Below, piece after piece: positions 1 through 10,613 of a DNA stretch of 64,000 nucleotides. The position numbers and the translations under genes were made by a program. Every line of letters starts with the position of its first letter. The stretch's first letter is position 1. The notes beneath the pieces were generated by a model. It did not search any database, had not been told where the DNA came from, and saw only the letters and a program-made list of their open reading frames with translations. The DNA is from Alphaproteobacteria bacterium (GTDB lineage Bacteria > Pseudomonadota > Alphaproteobacteria > Micropepsales > Micropepsaceae): assembly GCA_016124385.1 (NCBI GenBank), contig WGNU01000006.1, positions 248,001-312,000 on the forward strand. The letters are read 5' to 3'.

Positions 1-123
1 CCGGTCCGCCAGATCCGGATCGCCGGCCGGGCCACTCAGGGCGTCACGCTGTTCCGGATGGAGGAGGGCGAGCGGGTCGTCTCGGTCGAGCGAATCGCCG
101 AGGCCGACGAGCCTGACGCCTAA
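1..123 (+). CDS. gyrA: DNA gyrase subunit A, C-terminal fragment (truncated by window start)
   Basis: Frame 1 reads PVRQIRIAGRATQGVTLFRMEEGERVVSVERIAEADEPDA*, which matches the end of the GyrA C-terminal beta-pinwheel. Confidence 0.85.
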   Translation, partial: PVRQIRIAGRATQGVTLFRMEEGERVVSVERIAEADEPDA

Positions 124-226
124 GGCGGCGCCATTCACGACATCCGCGGCGCGGCCTTTAGCCGCCCGGCAAAGCCCTGTAACAATGGACCCCTAACCGC
201 GACCCAAACATGCGGAGTCAAAGGGG

Positions 227-736
227 ATGAAAACGCGCGTCGGCCTCTACCCAGGGACCTTCGATCCGATCACGAACGGCCATCTGGACATCATCCAGCG
301 CGCCGTGAAGCTCGTCGACCATCTCGTGCTTGGGGTCGCGATCAACGCTGCGAAAGGGCCGCTCTTCACGCTGGAGGAGCGTGTGGAGATGGTGAAGCAA
401 GAGACGGCGCCCCTCACCGGCCCGGGCAAGGCGACGATCGAGGTGCGCTCTTTCGACACGCTGCTCATGCATTTCGCCGAGGACGTCGGCGCCAACGTTA
501 TCATTCGCGGCCTCAGGGCCGTGTCCGATTTCGAGTATGAGTTTCAGATGGTCGGAATGAACATGCGCCTTAACCCGAACATCGAGACCGTCTTTCTGAT
601 GGCGGAACCGACGCATCAGGCGATCGCGTCGCGCCTCGTGAAGGAGATCGCAATGCTGGGCGGTGACATCTCGTCCTTTACGTCGCCCTATATTGCCGAC
701 CGCCTGCGCGAGCGCGCGGCCGCCCGGCGCAAATAG
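227..736 (+). CDS. coaD: Pantetheine-phosphate adenylyltransferase
   Basis: MKTRVGLYPGTFDPITNGHLDIIQRA, hallmark CoaD nucleotidyltransferase motif; about 169 aa. Confidence 0.97.
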   Translation: MKTRVGLYPGTFDPITNGHLDIIQRAVKLVDHLVLGVAINAAKGPLFTLEERVEMVKQETAPLTGPGKATIEVRSFDTLLMHFAEDVGANVIIRGLRAVSDFEYEFQMVGMNMRLNPNIETVFLMAEPTHQAIASRLVKEIAMLGGDISSFTSPYIADRLRERAAARRK

Positions 737-742
737 GCGCAC

Positions 743-1825
743 TTGCAGGTCGACCTCTTCGACTTCCATTTGCCGGAGGGCCAGATCGCCCTGCGTCCGG
801 CCGTGCCGCGCGATGCGGCGCGCCTCCTCGTCGTGCCGCCCGAAGGGGCCTTCACCGATACGCGCGTTGCGGCGCTGCCATCCCTGCTGCGGAAGGGCGA
901 TCTCCTCATCGTCAACGACACGCGTGTCTTGCCGGTCCAGTTCACAGGCCACCGCACGCGCGACGAAGCGCTGCTCCATGCCGGCGCGGCGGGGCTCGTT
1001 GGGCCGCGCGTCTCGGTCACGCTCCATCGCCGCGTCGGGCCGAACGCGTGGCTCGCGTTCGTGAAGGGATCGCGCAAGATCGAGGCGGGCGACCGTCTGA
1101 CGCTCTCGGGCGGGATCGCGGTACGCGTCGCCGATAAGCGTGGCGGCGAGGCGCTGCTCGCCTTCGAACTCGACGGCGCGGCGCTCGACGACGCCATACG
1201 CCGCCACGGAACGATGCCCCTGCCGCCCTATATTGCGGGGCGACGCGCGGCCGATGAACGCGATGCGGCGGACTACCAAACACTTTTCGCCGATGAGGAG
1301 GGCTCGGTCGCCGCGCCGACAGCCGGGCTGCACTTCACGCCCGCGCTTGTAGAGGCACTGGGCGAGGCCGGCATTGCGGTTGCCCGCGTGACATTGCATG
1401 TGGGAGCGGGAACTTTTCTCCCCGTCAAAGTCCAGGACACGAACGATCACACTATGCATCCCGAACGGGGTACGATCGATGCCGCGACGGCCGACCGCAT
1501 TCGCGCAACCCAGCGCGCTGGCGGGCGGCTTATCGCGGTCGGCACCACCAGCCTGCGGCTGCTGGAGGCTGCGGCCGCCGAGACAGGCGAGATCGCGCCC
1601 TTCAGCGGCGAGACGTCGATCTTTATCACGCCGGGCTATCGCATTCGGATCGTCGACGCACTCCTCACCAATTTCCACCTGCCGCGCTCGACGCTGTTCA
1701 TGCTGGTTTGCGCCTTTAGCGGCCTTCGGCGCATGAAGGACGCCTACGCGCACGCGATCGCCACCGGCTATCGTTTCTATTCCTACGGCGATGCCTCGCT
1801 GCTCTTCCGCGCGGGGGCCGCATGA
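743..1825 (+). CDS. queA: S-adenosylmethionine:tRNA ribosyltransferase-isomerase
   Basis: [18 protein letters not shown]... and [25 protein letters not shown]; start TTG. Confidence 0.97.
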   Translation: MQVDLFDFHLPEGQIALRPAVPRDAARLLVVPPEGAFTDTRVAALPSLLRKGDLLIVNDTRVLPVQFTGHRTRDEALLHAGAAGLVGPRVSVTLHRRVGPNAWLAFVKGSRKIEAGDRLTLSGGIAVRVADKRGGEALLAFELDGAALDDAIRRHGTMPLPPYIAGRRAADERDAADYQTLFADEEGSVAAPTAGLHFTPALVEALGEAGIAVARVTLHVGAGTFLPVKVQDTNDHTMHPERGTIDAATADRIRATQRAGGRLIAVGTTSLRLLEAAAAETGEIAPFSGETSIFITPGYRIRIVDALLTNFHLPRSTLFMLVCAFSGLRRMKDAYAHAIATGYRFYSYGDASLLFRAGAA

Positions 1826-2952
1826 CCGGCTTTGCGCTTCAGATCCATCACACCGACGGGCCGGCCCGCACGGGCGTGATTACGACGGCGCGGGGCGAGA
1901 TCCGCACGCCCGCCTTCATGCCGCTCGGCACGACCGCGACCGTCAAGGCGATGCTGCCGCGCTCCGTGCGCGAGACCGGCGCGGACATCCTGCTCGGCAA
2001 TACCTATCACCTGATGTTGCGGCCGGGCGCAGAGCGGATCGCGCGGCTGGGCGGGCTTCACCGCTTCATGAATTGGCCGCGCCCAATCCTCACCGATTCC
2101 GGCGGCTTTCAGGTGATGTCGCTCGCGGGCCTCCGAAAGCTCACGGAAGAGGGCGTCTCCTTCCAGTCGCATATCGACGGGTCGACGCATCTCTTGAGCC
2201 CCGAACGCGCGATGGCGATCCAGGACCTCTTGGGCTCCGACATTCAGATGGTGCTCGACGAGTGCCCCGCATACCCCGCGAGCGAGTCCGCGATCGAGAC
2301 CTCACTCGCGCTGTCGATGCGTTGGGCGAAGCGTTCGAAGGATGCGTTCGTTAAGGCCGAGGGCCGGGCCTGTTTCGGCATCGTGCAAGGCGGTACCTAT
2401 TCGCATCTCCGCGCGCGCTCTGCGACCGAGCTGCAAGCGATCGGGTTCGATGGCTATGCGGTGGGCGGGCTCGCGGTCGGCGAGGGGCAGGCCGCGATGT
2501 TCGAGACGCTGGAAGCGACCGTTCCGCATCTGCCGGCCGATCGGCCGCGCTATCTGATGGGGGTGGGCAAGCCCGCCGACATCATCGGCGCGGTCGCGCG
2601 CGGCATCGACATGTTCGACTGCGTGCTGCCCACACGATCCGGGCGGAACGGGCAGGCCTTCACGAAGGCGGGCGCCGTCAATCTGCGCAATGCGCGCTTT
2701 GCCGATGACCCTTTGCCGCTCGAGGCGGATTGTCCATGCCCGGCGTGCATAGACTATTCGCGGGCCTATCTGCATCATCTCGTCAAGGCGAAGGAGATCC
2801 TCGCCTCGATGCTCCTCACCTGGCACAACCTGACACATTATCAATGGCTGATGAGCGAGCTGCGGATGGCTATCGCCGAGGGGCGGCTGGCCGCGCGGGC
2901 GGCCGCATTGCTCTCCGGCCTTGCGGAAGAAGGCGAGTCCCCGGCCGCGTGA
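1822..2952 (+). CDS. tgt: tRNA-guanine transglycosylase
   Basis: [36 protein letters not shown] motifs; 4-bp overlap with queA. Confidence 0.97.
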   Translation: MTGFALQIHHTDGPARTGVITTARGEIRTPAFMPLGTTATVKAMLPRSVRETGADILLGNTYHLMLRPGAERIARLGGLHRFMNWPRPILTDSGGFQVMSLAGLRKLTEEGVSFQSHIDGSTHLLSPERAMAIQDLLGSDIQMVLDECPAYPASESAIETSLALSMRWAKRSKDAFVKAEGRACFGIVQGGTYSHLRARSATELQAIGFDGYAVGGLAVGEGQAAMFETLEATVPHLPADRPRYLMGVGKPADIIGAVARGIDMFDCVLPTRSGRNGQAFTKAGAVNLRNARFADDPLPLEADCPCPACIDYSRAYLHHLVKAKEILASMLLTWHNLTHYQWLMSELRMAIAEGRLAARAAALLSGLAEEGESPAA

Positions 2953-3014
2953 GCCGGAATTGACCCTTCCAGGTCCCCTCCCTATTGTGCGGCGCGAAAC
3001 GCGATGACCCCTTC

Positions 3015-3089
3015 GTGCCCGTAGCTCAGCGGTAGAGCATCTGACTTTTAATCAGGTGGTCGAAGGTTCGATCCCTTCCGGGCACACCA
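3015..3089 (+). tRNA. tRNA-Lys(UUU), CCA encoded
   Basis: Cloverleaf drawn by hand: acceptor GTGCCCG/CGGGCAC, anticodon loop CTTTTAA (TTT at 3047-3049), GGTTCGATCC T arm, 3' CCA. Confidence 0.97.
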
Positions 3090-3185
3090 CCATGCCGCCT
3101 TTGTCGCCAGGCGACACGCGCGTCAGCGATCCGCTGTGCGAGTCGGCACAATACCCCGTTTCTGTTCGCGGCGAGGGATACCCCC

Positions 3186-4301
3186 ATGACTGAAACCTTC
3201 TCCGGAATCGCCCAAAAGGCCAGCGCCGCCGGCGCACAAGGCATGGACATCGCGGCGAGCGTGGGGGGATGGCTCCAGAAGCAATGGCCCGACGGCGTGT
3301 TCGGGATCGGGATCGCAGTCGCGGTCTTCCTCGTGCTGCTGCGGCTTCGCGGGTGGCTTGCCGCGCTTCTCAAGCGCCACGAATCGAGTGGATCGCTGCT
3401 GCACATCTTTGCGCGCATGCTCGGCGCGACCTCGACGCTCTTCCTGTTGCTTGTCGCCTTCCGCGCTGGATTGGCCGTTTGGGACGGATCGCCGACCTTG
3501 TCGCTGGTCGTCGGTTCCGCGCTCGTCATCTTCGGTTTCATTCAGGTCGCACTCTGGGCACAAGAGCTCGCTCTCACACTGATCGGCGATGTCGCCGCCC
3601 GGCAGAGCGCGGACGCGCAGGCCATCGCCAATGCGTCGTCCGTGCTCATCGTCTTCGCGCGCTTCGTGATCTGGTCGCTCGCGTTCCTTCTCATTCTCGA
3701 CAATCTCGGGATCGACGTGACGGCGCTGATCGCGGGCCTGGGGATCGGCGGCATCGCGATCGGACTGGCCGCCCAGAGCATCTTCAGCGATCTTTTCGGA
3801 TCGCTCTCGATCATTCTCGACCGTCCTTTCGTCAAGGGCGATTTCATCGTGGTCGACGCGTTCATGGGCACGATCGAGCGGGTGGGGCTCAAGACCACGC
3901 GCATCCGCGCCTTGTCGGGCGAGCAAATCGTGATCGCGAACAGCAAGCTGCTGGACGGTGTTATCCACAATTATCAGCGTCTGCACGAACGCCGGGTCGT
4001 GTTCGGCATCGGCATCACCTACGAGACGCCCGCCGCCCTTGTGAAGGAAGTGCCGCAGCTTCTCAGGACAGCTGTCGAGGACGCCCCCGAGACCCGCTTC
4101 GACCGTGCGCACTTCAAATCTTATGGGGACTTCGCACTGCTTTTTGAAGTCGTCTATTACGTTAAAACACCGGACTACAACCGATACATGGACGTGCAAC
4201 AGATCATCAACGAGACGATCTTCGAGACGTTCGCCGCGAAGGGAATTGCCTTCGCCTATCCGACGCAAACCCTGCATGTCGTGCGGCCCAACGCGGCATG
4301 A
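3186..4301 (+). CDS. Mechanosensitive ion channel family protein (MscS)
   Basis: GLGIGGIAIGLAAQSIFSDLFGSLSIILDRPFVKGDFI is the MscS TM3/beta-domain signature. Confidence 0.93.
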   Translation: MTETFSGIAQKASAAGAQGMDIAASVGGWLQKQWPDGVFGIGIAVAVFLVLLRLRGWLAALLKRHESSGSLLHIFARMLGATSTLFLLLVAFRAGLAVWDGSPTLSLVVGSALVIFGFIQVALWAQELALTLIGDVAARQSADAQAIANASSVLIVFARFVIWSLAFLLILDNLGIDVTALIAGLGIGGIAIGLAAQSIFSDLFGSLSIILDRPFVKGDFIVVDAFMGTIERVGLKTTRIRALSGEQIVIANSKLLDGVIHNYQRLHERRVVFGIGITYETPAALVKEVPQLLRTAVEDAPETRFDRAHFKSYGDFALLFEVVYYVKTPDYNRYMDVQQIINETIFETFAAKGIAFAYPTQTLHVVRPNAA

Positions 4302-4929
4302 TTCGCGAATCTGTAACGCAGCGCTCGTTGAGCCCTGTTTCAGCGGCGTTTTCGCCCGCATTCGAGCGGCACCCAGTGCGCAATCCCCAAGAAATCCGAT
4401 CCTGTCGCTACTTGAGGGCCTTAGCTTGTGGACAGATCTGTGACACAGGCTCGAAGCAGTGTGGATCGATGTCGCACAGCCGTCATCCGGTTTGACATCG
4501 CGCGCGAGGGCGTGACAGAAGCATTACACGTGATGAGCGCCGAGCCGATTTATTTCGAGTCCAACGGCGTGTGTCAGCAGACGCTCGGGCCGTCACCGCG
4601 TTCAGTCGTCAACACCTATCGTTTCGCGTCAGGCGCGCGTTTTTCGTTTCGCGCGAAGGGATAAGTGTCCGCGTTGTCCAGGATCAACCGGGACCGAGAC
4701 CCCAAGTCGGTCGATCGGTTGCTGCGGCAGGGCCACCTGCCTGCAAGACTCGGTCGCGTCATATTACCCCCAACCTGCCCACATACACCCCCGGGCAATG
4801 ACGCGGCCGAGTCGATCCTGTCCCGCCCCTCACCGTTCGATTCCCGGGCGCTGCGCGCATTGACGCTTGATCGGTCCGGCCGCCTCGTGCCAGAAGGCCG
4901 AGACCCCTGAGGGCTATTTAGCAGCGACC

Positions 4930-5901
4930 ATGACCGTACTTGTGACCGGCGCGGCCGGTTTCATCGGCTTTCACGTCGCCCAGCGTTTCCTGGCCGAGGG
5001 GCGAAGCGTCGTCGGCGTCGACAATCTCAACGACTATTACGATGTCGGTCTCAAGGAGGCCCGCGTGGCGGTGCTGACACAGCATCGCCCTTTTCGCTTT
5101 GTCAGGGCTAACATCGCCGACCGAGATGCCATGACCGCCCTGGCGGGTCAGATTCCCGAAACCACCGAGATCGTCCATCTTGCCGCCCAGGCGGGCGTGC
5201 GGCATTCCCTCGCCAACCCTTACGTCTATGTGGAATCGAACGTCATGGGGCAGGTAGTGATGCTCGAGCTCTACCGCCTGCTGCCGAAGGCTCGCCATTT
5301 CGTCTACGCAAGCTCGTCTTCGGTCTACGGAAACAGCGATAAGATCCCGTTCTCCATAGACGATCGCGCGGACACGCCGATCTCGCTCTATGCGGCGACC
5401 AAACGCGCGGACGAGTTGATCGCCCATACTTACGCGCATCTCTATCACATCCCGGCAACGGGCCTGCGGTTCTTCACGGTCTATGGACCCTGGGGGCGCC
5501 CGGACATGGCGGCCTTCATCTTTACGAAGGCCATCCTCACGGGCGAGCCAATCCAGCTCTTCAACGCTGGCGCGATGGAGCGCGATTTTACTTACATCGA
5601 CGACATCGTCACCGGCGTCGTCAACGCAACGCGGCGCGTACCCGATGGCTCACCCCCGCACAGTCTCTACAATCTCGGCAACAACCAGCCCGAGAAACTG
5701 GGCGATTTCGTCGCCGCAATCGAAGTGGCCGCCGGACGCAAGGCAACGGTCATCCCGGCGCCGATGCAACCTGGAGATGTGACGCGGACCTTCGCGGACA
5801 TCGAGGCCAGTCGCCGCGACCTTGGATATTCACCATCGACGCCGATTTCCGAGGGCGTTCCACGCTTTGTTCGCTGGTATCGGCAGCATTATTGCCTGTA
5901 A
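4930..5901 (+). CDS. NAD-dependent epimerase, UDP-glucuronate 4-epimerase-like
   Basis: MTVLVTGAAGFIGFHVAQRFLAEGRSVVGVDNLNDYYDVGLKEAR; YAATKRADE; TVYGPWGRPDMA. The ATG at 4930 is preferred over the longer ORF start. Confidence 0.9.
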   Translation: MTVLVTGAAGFIGFHVAQRFLAEGRSVVGVDNLNDYYDVGLKEARVAVLTQHRPFRFVRANIADRDAMTALAGQIPETTEIVHLAAQAGVRHSLANPYVYVESNVMGQVVMLELYRLLPKARHFVYASSSSVYGNSDKIPFSIDDRADTPISLYAATKRADELIAHTYAHLYHIPATGLRFFTVYGPWGRPDMAAFIFTKAILTGEPIQLFNAGAMERDFTYIDDIVTGVVNATRRVPDGSPPHSLYNLGNNQPEKLGDFVAAIEVAAGRKATVIPAPMQPGDVTRTFADIEASRRDLGYSPSTPISEGVPRFVRWYRQHYCL

Positions 5902-6048
5902 GTGGGCCAGTAGGGCGACGTGTTGCAGTGCGGCACAGTTGTTATTACATGAACTGGATGTGATTAAATCCAATTGACGGAACTAGTCTGGGAATTTAGG
6001 TGAGTGCCAAGCCGGCCTCGTCCCGCGTAGCAGGAGACATTTTCCCCC

Positions 6049-6843
6049 ATGAACCGACTTGATCAGCTCGAAGCGCAGTCGATTTACATCCTGCGCGAAG
6101 CGTTCAACCGCATCGACAAGATCGCGATGCTGTGGTCGCTCGGCAAAGACTCGAACGTCATGGTCTGGCTGACGCGCAAGGCTTTCTTCGGTCACATCCC
6201 CTATCCGCTGATGCATCTCGACACGGGCCTCGAGTTTCCCGAGACCTACGCCTTCCGCGATCGCTATGTGAAGGAATGGGGGGTCAAGCTGATCGGCGAT
6301 CCGTGCCCGCCGCTCGACACGATCGACGACACCTTGCCGCCGGCCTCACGCGTCGCGGCCCGCAAGACTGCCGGCCTCAAGGAAGCGATCGAGAAATATC
6401 AGTTCGACGGCATCTTCGCGGGGATCCGGCGGGATGAGCAGTCGATGCGCGCAAAGGAGCGGGTGTTTAGCCCGCGAAACGCGGAAGGGACGTGGGATTT
6501 CCGCGATCAACCCCCCGAGTTCTGGGACCAGTACAAGACTGATTATCCCGCAGGCACGCATATCCGCATCCACCCGCTCCTCCAATGGACCGAACTTGAT
6601 ATCTGGCGCTACATCCAGCGAGAGGAAATACCGCTCGTACCGCTCTATTTCGCCAAGAACGGCGAGCGGTTCCGCTCGCTCGGCGAGATCGGCATCACGT
6701 TCCCGATCAAGTCGAATGCGGCGACCATCGAGGACATCATCGCCGAATTGGAGGTCACGCGCACCGAAGAGCGCGCCGGCCGCGCGATGGATCATGAAAG
6801 CGAAGATGCGTTCGAGCGCCTGCGCGCCGACGGCTATATGTAA
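6049..6843 (+). CDS. cysD: Sulfate adenylyltransferase subunit 2
   Basis: MLWSLGKDSNVMVWLTRKAF, FPIKSNAATIEDIIAEL; followed directly by cysN/C. Confidence 0.95.
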   Translation: MNRLDQLEAQSIYILREAFNRIDKIAMLWSLGKDSNVMVWLTRKAFFGHIPYPLMHLDTGLEFPETYAFRDRYVKEWGVKLIGDPCPPLDTIDDTLPPASRVAARKTAGLKEAIEKYQFDGIFAGIRRDEQSMRAKERVFSPRNAEGTWDFRDQPPEFWDQYKTDYPAGTHIRIHPLLQWTELDIWRYIQREEIPLVPLYFAKNGERFRSLGEIGITFPIKSNAATIEDIIAELEVTRTEERAGRAMDHESEDAFERLRADGYM

Positions 6844-6855
6844 GGAGTTCCCGCC

Positions 6856-8775
6856 ATGGCCGACAGCGTCGTCAAATTGACCACTCCCCCTCAAGCCACG
6901 CAGCATGTTCCCGGCATGAAAGATTTGCTCCGTATCGTGATCGTCGGCCATGTGGACCATGGCAAGTCGACCTTGGTCGGCCGCCTCGTGTACGAGACGG
7001 ACTCGCTGCCAGAGGGCAAGTTCGAGCAAATCAAGGCGATGTCCGACCGGCGTGGCATGCCGTTCGAATGGGCGTTTCTGATGGACGCGATGCAGGCCGA
7101 GCGCGATCAGGGCATCACGATCGATACCGCGCAGATCTGGCTGAAGACCAAGGGCCGTGACACCGTCATCATCGATGCGCCGGGGCACAAGGAGTTCCTC
7201 AAAAACATGGTGACGGGCGCAAGCCAGGCCGATGCCGCGCTCCTGGTCATCGACGCGGACGAGGGCGTGAAAGAGCAGTCGCGCCGGCACGGCTATCTGC
7301 TTCACCTGCTCGGCGTGCGGCAGGTGGCCGTCGTCGTCAACAAGATGGACCTCGTCAAATACGACGCCGCACGCTTCCAGGAAGTCGAGCGCGAGATCCG
7401 CACCTATCTGGGCTCGATTGGCGTTACGCCCGCGCACGTGATCCCGGTCTCGGCGCGCGACGGCGATTGCATCAAAGAGGGTTCGGCGAAAATGCCCTGG
7501 TACAAGGGCCCGAGCGTCGTTCAGACGCTCTCGCTCTTCAACCCGATCGCCTCGCTCAGCGATCTGCCGCTGCGCTTTCCGGTGCAGGATGTCTACAAAT
7601 TCGATGAGCGGCGCATCATCGCGGGCCGGATCGAGTGTGGCCGGCTGTCGGTCGGCGATACACTCATCTTCTCGCCCTCCAATAAGTCGGCGAAGATCAA
7701 GTCGATCGAGTCCTGGAGTTCGAAGCCCGGCCATCACAACCCGCTGACCGCCGTCGCGGGACAGTCGGTCGGCATCACCCTCGACGAGCAGATCTTTGTC
7801 GAGCGGGGCGACATCGTCTCTCATTTGCAGCACGCGCCCGTCGAGACGGACGTTTTCCGCGCTCGCATCTTCTGGCTGGGCCGCGAGCCCTTGAAGAAGG
7901 GCGGCGCCTACAAGATGAAGCTCGGCACGATGGAAGCGCCCATCCGCATCCAGGAGATCGAGCGGATCATCGACACGGGCGATCTGCGCGCGCTCAGCTC
8001 CGATGAAGTCGAGCGCAATCAGGTCGCGGAGATCGTCATCCGGTCGCGGCGCATGCTTGCGCTCGATGCCTTCAATGACAGTCCGCGTACCGGACGCTTC
8101 GTGATCGTCGACAAGTTCGACATCGCGGGCGGCGGCATCATCTCGATGGAAGGCTATGCGGACCAGCGAGAGCTGATTACGCAGCGCTCGACCAACATCA
8201 CGCGCGTTGAGCATGCCATCCCGCCCGAGGAGCGCTGGCGGCGCAACGGCCACAAGGGCGGCGTCATGTGGATGACGGGGCTTTCGGGCGCCGGCAAATC
8301 GACGATCGCGGTGAAACTGGAACAGCGGCTCTTCGAGAAGGGCTATCACGTCTACATTCTGGACGGCGACAATGTGCGCCACGGCCTCAACGCCAATCTC
8401 GGCTTCTCGCCGGAAGATCGCGCGGAGAACATCCGCCGGGTGGGCGAGGTCGCGGCTCTCTTCGCGCGCTCGGGCATGATCGTGATCACTTCGTTCATCT
8501 CGCCCTATCGCTCGGACCGTGACCGCGCGCGTGCGGCGGCGTCGGACGTCTTCCACGAAGTCTATGTGGCGGCGGAACTTGCGACCTGCGAAAGCCGCGA
8601 CCCGAAGGGCCTCTACAAGAAGGCGCGCGCGGGACAGATCGCCGATTTCACCGGAATCTCGGCACCCTATGAGGCGCCCGAGGAGCCCGAAGTGGTCGTC
8701 GACACAGCCGCCGCCTCGGCGGATGAATGCGTAGATGCGCTCGTAGAATACGTCGAGCGTACGTTCCGCATCTAG
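6856..8775 (+). CDS. cysNC: Bifunctional sulfate adenylyltransferase subunit 1 / adenylylsulfate kinase
   Basis: GTPase motifs GHVDHGKSTL, DAPGHKEF, NKMD; C-terminal APS kinase WMTGLSGAGKSTIA, LDGDNVRHGLN. Confidence 0.96.
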   Translation: MADSVVKLTTPPQATQHVPGMKDLLRIVIVGHVDHGKSTLVGRLVYETDSLPEGKFEQIKAMSDRRGMPFEWAFLMDAMQAERDQGITIDTAQIWLKTKGRDTVIIDAPGHKEFLKNMVTGASQADAALLVIDADEGVKEQSRRHGYLLHLLGVRQVAVVVNKMDLVKYDAARFQEVEREIRTYLGSIGVTPAHVIPVSARDGDCIKEGSAKMPWYKGPSVVQTLSLFNPIASLSDLPLRFPVQDVYKFDERRIIAGRIECGRLSVGDTLIFSPSNKSAKIKSIESWSSKPGHHNPLTAVAGQSVGITLDEQIFVERGDIVSHLQHAPVETDVFRARIFWLGREPLKKGGAYKMKLGTMEAPIRIQEIERIIDTGDLRALSSDEVERNQVAEIVIRSRRMLALDAFNDSPRTGRFVIVDKFDIAGGGIISMEGYADQRELITQRSTNITRVEHAIPPEERWRRNGHKGGVMWMTGLSGAGKSTIAVKLEQRLFEKGYHVYILDGDNVRHGLNANLGFSPEDRAENIRRVGEVAALFARSGMIVITSFISPYRSDRDRARAAASDVFHEVYVAAELATCESRDPKGLYKKARAGQIADFTGISAPYEAPEEPEVVVDTAAASADECVDALVEYVERTFRI

Positions 8776-8958
8776 CGGTTCGCCCTCCTGATCTCGGCGA
8801 AGTGCTCAGAATTCGAGCACCTCGCTGAAATCAGCGGCTTTGCACGGCGCAGAGCCGTGACGTCTCGGCCACGCTCGGTAAATTCCGTACCCGGAGGGGC
8901 TTTTCAGCGCGCCCGTCCGCCAAGCACACTCGCGTGTTAGCGGCTGTGTTGGGGACAG

Positions 8959-9633
8959 ATGCTGGAATTGGTCGTGCGATACCTCTTGGGCACCAAACCC
9001 AAGCGCCGACACGCGGCCCGGCCGGTTCCCGTGCACGCGGTCGCCGTTGCCGTGAGTGACGATTTGCCGGAGGCCGAAGAGGACGTGCGGATCTTCTCGC
9101 GGCCCGACGAGCCGACGGACGCCCTTCTGCGCCTCAACGGCGATGCAGGGGACGCCTTCCTCGAAGAGGAGGACCCGCCGCCTGAACCGGGCCCGCCGCC
9201 ATGGGATCCCGATCATCTCGCCGCGCTCAAGCAGGGGCGGGAGGCCTGGAACGCCTTTGTCGCAGAGGCCCGCATGGCGGATCCGCAGTTCATGGCCAAT
9301 CTTCAGGGCGTGCGCTTCGACGCGGCGACGTTTGAGGGGACGACCATCTGGGGGCAGACGACAGCGCACGGGCCCGCGCACGTCATCCTCGATCTCTTCG
9401 ATCTCGCGGGCGCCAATCTGAAGGGTGCCCATTTCGGGCCGGCCTCTCTCGCGCGCGCCAATCTTTCGAAGGCGACGCTCGGGAAGGCGGACCTGCGCGG
9501 CGCCAATCTCGCGCGCGCCAATCTGAAAGGCGCGTTCCTGCAAGGGGCGGATCTGAGGGGCGCGATGCTGAAGGGCGCCAATTTGGCGGACGCAACGACC
9601 GAGCGGGCCCGCTTCACGGGCGCGCGCGTCTAA
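8959..9633 (+). CDS. Pentapeptide repeat-containing protein
   Basis: C-terminal tandem A(D/N)LxxA pentapeptides: GANLKGAHFGPASLARANLSKATLGKADLRGANLARANLKGAFLQGADLRGAMLKGANL. Confidence 0.9.
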   Translation: MLELVVRYLLGTKPKRRHAARPVPVHAVAVAVSDDLPEAEEDVRIFSRPDEPTDALLRLNGDAGDAFLEEEDPPPEPGPPPWDPDHLAALKQGREAWNAFVAEARMADPQFMANLQGVRFDAATFEGTTIWGQTTAHGPAHVILDLFDLAGANLKGAHFGPASLARANLSKATLGKADLRGANLARANLKGAFLQGADLRGAMLKGANLADATTERARFTGARV

Positions 9634-9647
9634 CCGCCGATCAGCGA

Positions 9648-10613
9648 CTAGCGATCGACGACGACGCCTTCCTTCAGGAGCGCGTCGAAATAGGCGATGG
9701 TCTTGGCGAGCCCATCGCGGAGCTTCACCTTCGGCTCCCAGCCGAGATCGGCCTTGGCGCGGGTGATGTTGGGCTGGCGCTGCTTGGGATCATCAGCCGG
9801 CAGCGGCATGAAGGTGAGCTTCGAGCGCGAGCCGGTGAGCTCCAGCACTTCGTTCGCAAGCTCGCGCATCGTGAATTCGCCGGGGTTGCCCAGATTGATC
9901 GGGCCGACGATGTCATCGCCTGAGTCCATCAGGCGGATGAGGCCGTCGACGAGGTCCTCGACGTAACAGAAGGCGCGGGTCTGGTTGCCCTCGCCGTAGA
10001 TCGTGATCGGCTCGCCGCGGAGCGCCTGGACGATGAAGTTGGACACCACGCGCCCATCGTTGGGGTGCATGCGGGGGCCATAGGTATTGAAGATGCGCGC
10101 AACTTTGATGCGCAGTCCGTGCTGGCGGTAATAGTCAAAGAACAGGGTCTCAGCGCAGCGCTTGCCCTCATCGTAGCAGGCGCGGGTGCCGATCGGGTTG
10201 ACGTTGCCCCAGTAATCCTCCGTCTGCGGATGGATCGTGGGATCGCCGTAAACCTCACTCGTCGAGGCCTGGAGGATCTTCGCGCGCAGCCGCTTGGCGA
10301 GACCTAGCATGTTGATCGCGCCGTGGACGCTCGTCTTTGTGGTCTGCACGGGATCGCGCTGATAATGGATCGGCGAGGCCGGGCAGGCCATGTTGTAAAT
10401 CTCGTCGCACTCCACATAGAGCGGGAAGGTCACATCGTGACGCATCAGCTCAAAATGCTTGGTGCCGATTAGATGGGCGATGTTGCGTTTAGCGCCGGTG
10501 AAAAAATTGTCGATGCACAGCACGTCATGTCCGCGCGCGAGCAGCTTCTCGCACAGATAAGAGCCGATGAAGCCGGCGCCGCCGGTAATGAGAGTGCGTT
10601 GCTCGAGATGCAT
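9648..10613 (-). CDS. uxs: UDP-glucuronate decarboxylase family SDR (UDP-xylose synthase-like)
   Basis: [75 protein letters not shown]. Confidence 0.92.
   Translation of the reverse strand: MHLEQRTLITGGAGFIGSYLCEKLLARGHDVLCIDNFFTGAKRNIAHLIGTKHFELMRHDVTFPLYVECDEIYNMACPASPIHYQRDPVQTTKTSVHGAINMLGLAKRLRAKILQASTSEVYGDPTIHPQTEDYWGNVNPIGTRACYDEGKRCAETLFFDYYRQHGLRIKVARIFNTYGPRMHPNDGRVVSNFIVQALRGEPITIYGEGNQTRAFCYVEDLVDGLIRLMDSGDDIVGPINLGNPGEFTMRELANEVLELTGSRSKLTFMPLPADDPKQRQPNITRAKADLGWEPKVKLRDGLAKTIAYFDALLKEGVVVDR

Noticed and set aside
4428-4664. 78-aa ORF in the gap after the MscS gene
   Set aside because: No SD, no recognisable motif and overlaps other equally plausible short ORFs.
6346-8556. 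736-aa minus-strand ORF antisense to cysD/cysNC
   Set aside because: Shadow ORF opposite clearly identified genes.
9412-9600. Short-period DNA repeat that could be mistaken for a tandem-repeat array or CRISPR
   Set aside because: 15-nt periodicity is explained by pentapeptide-repeat coding; no spacer structure.
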